64,000 bases of DNA from Antedon mediterranea (lineage: Eukaryota; Echinodermata; Crinoidea; Comatulida; Antedonidae), in contig NC_092675.1 of assembly GCF_964355755.1 (NCBI RefSeq), forward strand, positions 14,275,312-14,339,311, in the 5' to 3' direction. The translations under genes were made by a program, and so were the position numbers. Within the stretch, counting starts at the first letter, position 1; every line of letters begins with the position of its first letter. This document shows positions 60,059 through 64,000 of the stretch, piece after piece. The notes below the pieces were generated by a model. The model worked only from the letters and a program-made list of their open reading frames with translations, had not been told where the DNA came from and searched no databases.

Positions 60059-62909
60059 CTAGATGGTACGCTCGCTTCGCTCGCGTACCATCTAGATCGT
60101 GCCCACAGATGGTTCTCGAATACATAATAATTTCAGCGTTAAAAAACTGACGATTTCAAATGTACAATAATGCAGGACAATAAGACACTGTGATTTATGT
60201 ACTCAACTAAAATTAGCACCCTGGGAATTACTTCCGAAAGAGAAACTTGTCGCAAAATGAGACCAATTGTTTAAGTCAAATTTAAACAAACTTAATTTGT
60301 GTTTTGTATGTAACATTATGGTTAAGGGATGGGGAAGAAGATGGGTGCAAAGAGGAACAATTTTTAAATATATTCTTTATCCATTTAGTAACGAAATATT
60401 AATTGTGTTCATGTTTTACAAATAATATACCACTAAACACAGTAAAACTTTGCGATGTAATTGAAACTATCACCGTCCTAGTCGATTGAAATAGTACAGT
60501 ACATGTAACGATACACTACGACGTATATATGTTTATATAATGTTAAACAATTTGTGAAAACCACCTCTCTATTCGGGGCAAATCATAAATTTGATTTAAT
60601 CGTTAATAAATATTAAATTATCTAACTCAACTTAATTAGTAGGCCTAATGGTTTTCAATTGTTTCTAGAGCCAATTCATACTTAAGTTGGTTCCTACCCT
60701 ACCCACCCAAAGTTGTTGTTGATCCTTCTTACCACCGTAGGCCTATCCTCTACTGGCTTTACAACGCTACTCATGTCAGTGAAGGAAGGGTGATGATGTG
60801 GGTGGTTCCCGGGGTGGTTTAACTGCAATAATAAAGATTTGTACATAATATACGCCCGCGGCGACAGAAAACGCTAGTTCATTACTATCTGTTAAAAAAA
60901 ATCTATATCCAACCTCTGCAGCACAGATTGAAAAAAAATGGATCGAATTTCTGTTATGAGTATACAGCACTTGCCTTTACGACGCCTGAGGGAATAGACA
61001 TTGGAATGTTCCATTCTTCGCAAATCAATACATTTGTATAAACGTATATTAAATCTATCAAAATAGTATTTTTTAAAGAAAATCGGCCTGTCTTCAACAT
61101 TATGATGCTGTACTCGAGCTGTTCAACCGGTTTTCAGCCATTAAAAACAATTATCGTAGGAGGAGATAGGAAAATGCGAATCATCCTCGTATTATCGTCT
61201 GCGGGTATTTTTCAAGACGGACATCCATTAGACAGTGTATACCACGATCGAAAAACACCCCTATTTGGGGCAAATCGTTGAACCTAAATTCGTTTTTATC
61301 GTCAATAACTAATTATCTATATATAAATTTACGTAAGGGCAAAATTAGGTAAATCGCGCCTTACTTCTAGAATTTTCACTCGATGGTATATAAAGTTGGT
61401 TCGTACTTTCGGTACTGATTTTAACCGCCTGATGTAACCCTGTTTACTAATTAAATTAAGTTAGATAATTAGTTATTGACGATTAAAACGAATTTAGGTT
61501 CAACGATTTGCCCCAAATAGGGGTGTTTTCCGATCGTGGTATACACTGTCTAATGGATGTCCATCTTGAAAAATACCCGCCACAAAAATAGGAGGAGGCT
61601 TCGCATTTTCCTATCTCCTCCTCCGATAATTGTTTTTAATAGCTGAAAACTGGTTGAACAGCTAGAGTACAGCATCATAATGTTGAAGACAGGCCGATTT
61701 TCTTTAAAAAATACTATTTTGATAGATTTAATATACGATTATACAAATGTATTGATTTGCGATGAATGGAACATTCCAATCTCTGTTTCACAAGTGTCTA
61801 TTCCCTCAGGCGTCGTAAAGGCAAGTACAGTACTGTATACTCGAAATTCGATCCATTTTTGTTTTCAATCTGTGCTGCAGAGGTTGGATATAATTTTTTT
61901 TTAAACGGATAATGAGCTAGCGGTTTCACTCGCCGTATATTATGTACAAATCTTTATTATTGCAGTTAAACCACCCACATCATCACCTTTCCCTCACTGG
62001 CATGAGTAGCGTTGTAAAACCAGTAGAGAATAGGCCTACGGTACATCACATGCCCTAAACGCAGAACAACTTTGGTGGGTAGGGTAGGAACCAACTTAAG
62101 TTATGAATTGGCTCTAAGAAACAATTGAAAACCATAAGGCCTACTAATTAAGTTGAGTTAGATAATTTAATATTTATTGACGATTAAATCAAATTTATGA
62201 TTTTCCCCGAATAGAGGTGGTTTTCACAAATTGTTTTACATTATATTATAAACATATACACGTCGTAGTGATGTATCGTTACATTTGCTGTTCTATTTCA
62301 ATCGACTAGGACGGTGATAGTTTCAACAAAGTATTACATCACAATGTTTTACTATGTTTAGTGGTATATTATTTGTAAAACATGAAAGCAATTAATATTT
62401 CGTTACTAAATGGATAAAGAATATATTTTAACATTGTTCCTCTTTGCACCCATTCTCTTCCCCATCCCTCAACCCTAATGTTACATACAAAACACAAATT
62501 AAGTTTTTTTAAATTTGACTTAAACAATTGGTCTTATTTTGTGACAAGTTTCTCTTTCGGAAGTAATAGGGTGCTAATTTTAGTTGAGTACATAAATCAC
62601 AGTGTCTATTTAATCGTTCCTGTAAACGACATGTATTATTTTCCTGCGGTACGTACATTTGAAATCGCCAGTTTTTTAACGCTGAAATTATTATGTATTC
62701 GAGAACCATATGTGGGCACGACCTAGATGGTACGCGAGCGAAGCGAGCGTGCCATCTAGTCTAACTCAATTTAATTAGTAAACAGGGTTACATCAGGTGG
62801 TTAAAATCAGTACCGAAAGTACGAACCAACTTTACATACCATCGAGTAAAAATTCTAGAAATAAGGCGTGATTTACCGAATTTTGCCCTTACGTAAATTT
62901 ATATATAGA
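60059..62909 (-). mobile_element. Helitron-like element, outer copy (non-autonomous)
   Basis: Read on the minus strand it begins TCTATATATAAATTTACG (from 62909). It ends at 60059 with a hairpin (AGATGGTACGC arms around GAGCGAAGCGA) closing on CTAG, followed by host T. TC...CTRR ends, a 3' hairpin and no target duplication are Helitron hallmarks. Removing it joins CAACAA to AGTGTTC, which matches the uninterrupted tandem unit (CAACAAAATGTTC) in length. The 5' host base is T on the minus strand instead of the usual A. Without the nested copy it is 1,407 bp and has no Rep/helicase gene. Confidence 0.82.
61316..62759 (+). mobile_element. Helitron-like element, inner copy nested in inverted orientation
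   Basis: 1,444 bp, 5' TCTATATATAAATTTACG, 3' hairpin and CTAG, inserted exactly between A (61315) and T (62760), the canonical Helitron target. Excising it restores AACTAATTATCTAACT, which is the sequence the inner copy itself has at its corresponding internal position (reverse strand at about 61455-61475). It is the same family as the outer copy in opposite orientation, which explains the 1.25-kb palindrome here. No coding capacity; the plus-strand open frames within it are short and not conserved between copies. Confidence 0.88.
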
Positions 62910-63340
62910 AGTGTTCAAAAACAGTAAATATAAATATGTGTGTTCTGAACATTTTGACACCAATATCAAGACTTTTTGATTTGTATTTACGTAGATACGA
63001 AAATGTCATGCTGTATATGTGTCAAAGGTCAAAAATAAGAATTTCTGGTTATTTTCCAACAAAATGTTCAAAAAGGGTAAATATAAATATGTATGTTCTG
63101 AACATTTTGACACCAATATCAAATCTCTATGACTAGTAGTTACGTAGCTATATAAATGTCGCGCCATTTATGTCAAAGGTCAAAAAATGTAATTTCCTCT
63201 CATTTTCCAAACAAAATATTCAAAAAGAGTAAATATAAACATATATATTCTGAACAATTTGACACCAAATACAGCTCTCTACGACACGCGGTTACTGATT
63301 TCCAAAAATTGGCGGCCATCTTTGTTAACGTCAAATTTTC
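62910..63340 (-). repeat. Tandem ~155-bp units upstream of the transposase-like gene
   Basis: About three units, each with TTCAAAAAGRGTAAATATAAA, TTCTGAACATTTTGACACC and GTCAAAGGTCAAAA; the last is degenerate. On the minus strand, the distal unit contains AACAAAGATGGCCGCC, a Kozak/YY1-like start. ATG contexts recur in the others and in the proximal unit at 60013. They look like repeated 5' promoter/leader monomers reading toward the gene at 56668-60022. Confidence 0.7.
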
Positions 63341-63463
63341 GACCTTTGCGGTAGTCTAATTTGATTAAACTTTTGATATATGTTTTTTGAGACCTTATTT
63401 TATTGTAATACATCAAAAAACCTTTTCTTGAAATATTTTTGGGGTTATGAAACAGTTTGACTC
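63341..63463. other. Right edge of insert 3
   Basis: AT-rich unique sequence between the tandem units and the last satellite block. The satellite resumes at GACGTTTTAG, a different monomer position from where block 3 broke off (ACTTGTTA). So this is not a simple insertion. Confidence 0.6.
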
Positions 63464-63750
63464 GACGTTTTAGACCATTTTGTGATTTTCGAAAAAACTT
63501 GTTAACATAAAAACATTAAAGTGCTAAGAATAGCTTCAAATCGCATTATGAGACATTTTAGACCATTTTGTGATTTTCGAAAAAACTTGTTAACATAAAA
63601 ACACCAAAGTACTTAGAATAGCTTCAAATCGCATTTGGAGACGTTTTAGACCATTTTGTGATTTTCGAAAACACTTGTTAACATAAAAACACCAAAGTGC
63701 TAAGAATAGCTTCAAATAGCATTTGGAGACGTTTTAGACCATCTTGTGAT
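63464..63750 (+). repeat. Satellite array, block 4 (about three A-type monomers)
   Basis: Same family and orientation as the other blocks. All copies are the 88-bp A type, with somewhat more changes than in the main blocks (for example CATTATGAGACATTTT), as expected at an array edge. It ends inside a monomer at CCATCTTGTGAT. Confidence 0.93.
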
Positions 63751-64000
63751 AGTAGTCAATTTGCTATACCTGGTAATAAAGACTCACGAAATGAAATTTT
63801 GCAGCAAGGGAATAGATTTGCTTTTTGCAACTTTCTCAAAGAAAAGAGGCTGTCTAAAATCTCCATTGACTTTCCTCCATATATAGGTACCAATGCCAAC
63901 TTCCTGATGCAATGTTGTTTTTTTTTGGAAACTGTTTGGTTTACAGAATTTGACATACAACTCCAACTGTGATGTGATGATTTTTAAGACCTTTTCCTAA
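63751..64000. other. Unidentified unique sequence at the window edge
   Basis: Leaves the satellite at AGTAGTCAATTTGC. An open frame on the plus strand (63697-63972) begins inside satellite, and overlapping frames exist on the minus strand. I recognise no motif in either. Whether this is array-flanking DNA or the start of another insertion cannot be told. Confidence 0.4.

Noticed and set aside
62478-62726. 82-codon frame and others inside the Helitron-like copies
   Set aside because: Not preserved in the second copy of the element; no Rep or helicase motif.
60058-62910. Fold-back element or snap-back palindrome of about 2.7 kb
   Set aside because: The structure is explained fully by one Helitron-like copy nested in another in inverted orientation, with an exact A/T target and a readable empty site.
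63697-63972. 91-codon plus-strand frame and two minus-strand frames at the window edge
   Set aside because: The plus frame begins inside satellite sequence and the frames overlap one another on opposite strands; none shows a recognisable domain.
1-64000. tRNA, rRNA or snRNA genes
   Set aside because: I looked for GGTTCRA T-arm-like boxes and conserved rRNA words and saw none outside the retroelement primer-binding site.

Overview
The window is AT-rich animal nuclear DNA. It has spliced transposon genes with GT-AG introns, a Ty3/Gypsy retroelement, Harbinger and Helitron-like elements, and scattered AGGCCTA-rich filler. The style suggests a marine invertebrate, perhaps an echinoderm or relative; that placement is a low-confidence impression. 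I found no host housekeeping gene, no rRNA and no tRNA gene. The window reads as a satellite array (centromeric or pericentromeric in character) that was later invaded by mobile elements.

Layout: four blocks of one satellite family, all in the same orientation, occupy about 1-19438, 27354-32108, 44051-56072 and 63464-63750. Monomers are 78, 87 or 88 bp, belong to at least five sequence classes, and are arranged in higher-order repeats. The clearest is a nearly identical 3,854-bp tandem pair at about 5553-13260. The blocks are separated by three insertions. Insert 1 (19439-27353) is a 7.9-kb element with inverted ends starting CACAG and a TTTT target duplication. It has no recognisable protein gene, carries a 1,076-bp Harbinger MITE, and contains a triplicated ~0.65-kb unit with exon-like cores. 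Insert 2 (32109-44050) is about 0.8 kb of unrecognised DNA carrying an 11.15-kb PIF/Harbinger transposon. That transposon has both expected genes: a three-exon DDE transposase and a convergent seven-exon Myb/SANT-like protein. A young Ty3/Gypsy element (414-bp LTRs differing at 4 sites) has landed between the two genes. Insert 3 (56073-63463) holds a decayed transposase-like gene of unassigned family, preceded by tandem promoter/first-exon-like repeats. Those repeats are interrupted by a Helitron-like element that itself contains an inverted copy of the same family. The last 250 bp leave the satellite and are unidentified.

The nesting gives a relative chronology: satellite, then inserts 1-3, then Harbinger or Helitron in those inserts, then Gypsy in Harbinger and Helitron in Helitron. 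The most informative points are the monomer-class architecture with a class-restricted 13-bp dyad, the complete two-gene Harbinger with reconstructable splicing, a textbook -1 frameshift signal in the Gypsy element, the Helitron-in-Helitron insertion whose empty site can be read exactly, and the unassigned transposase-like gene with repeated 5' units.
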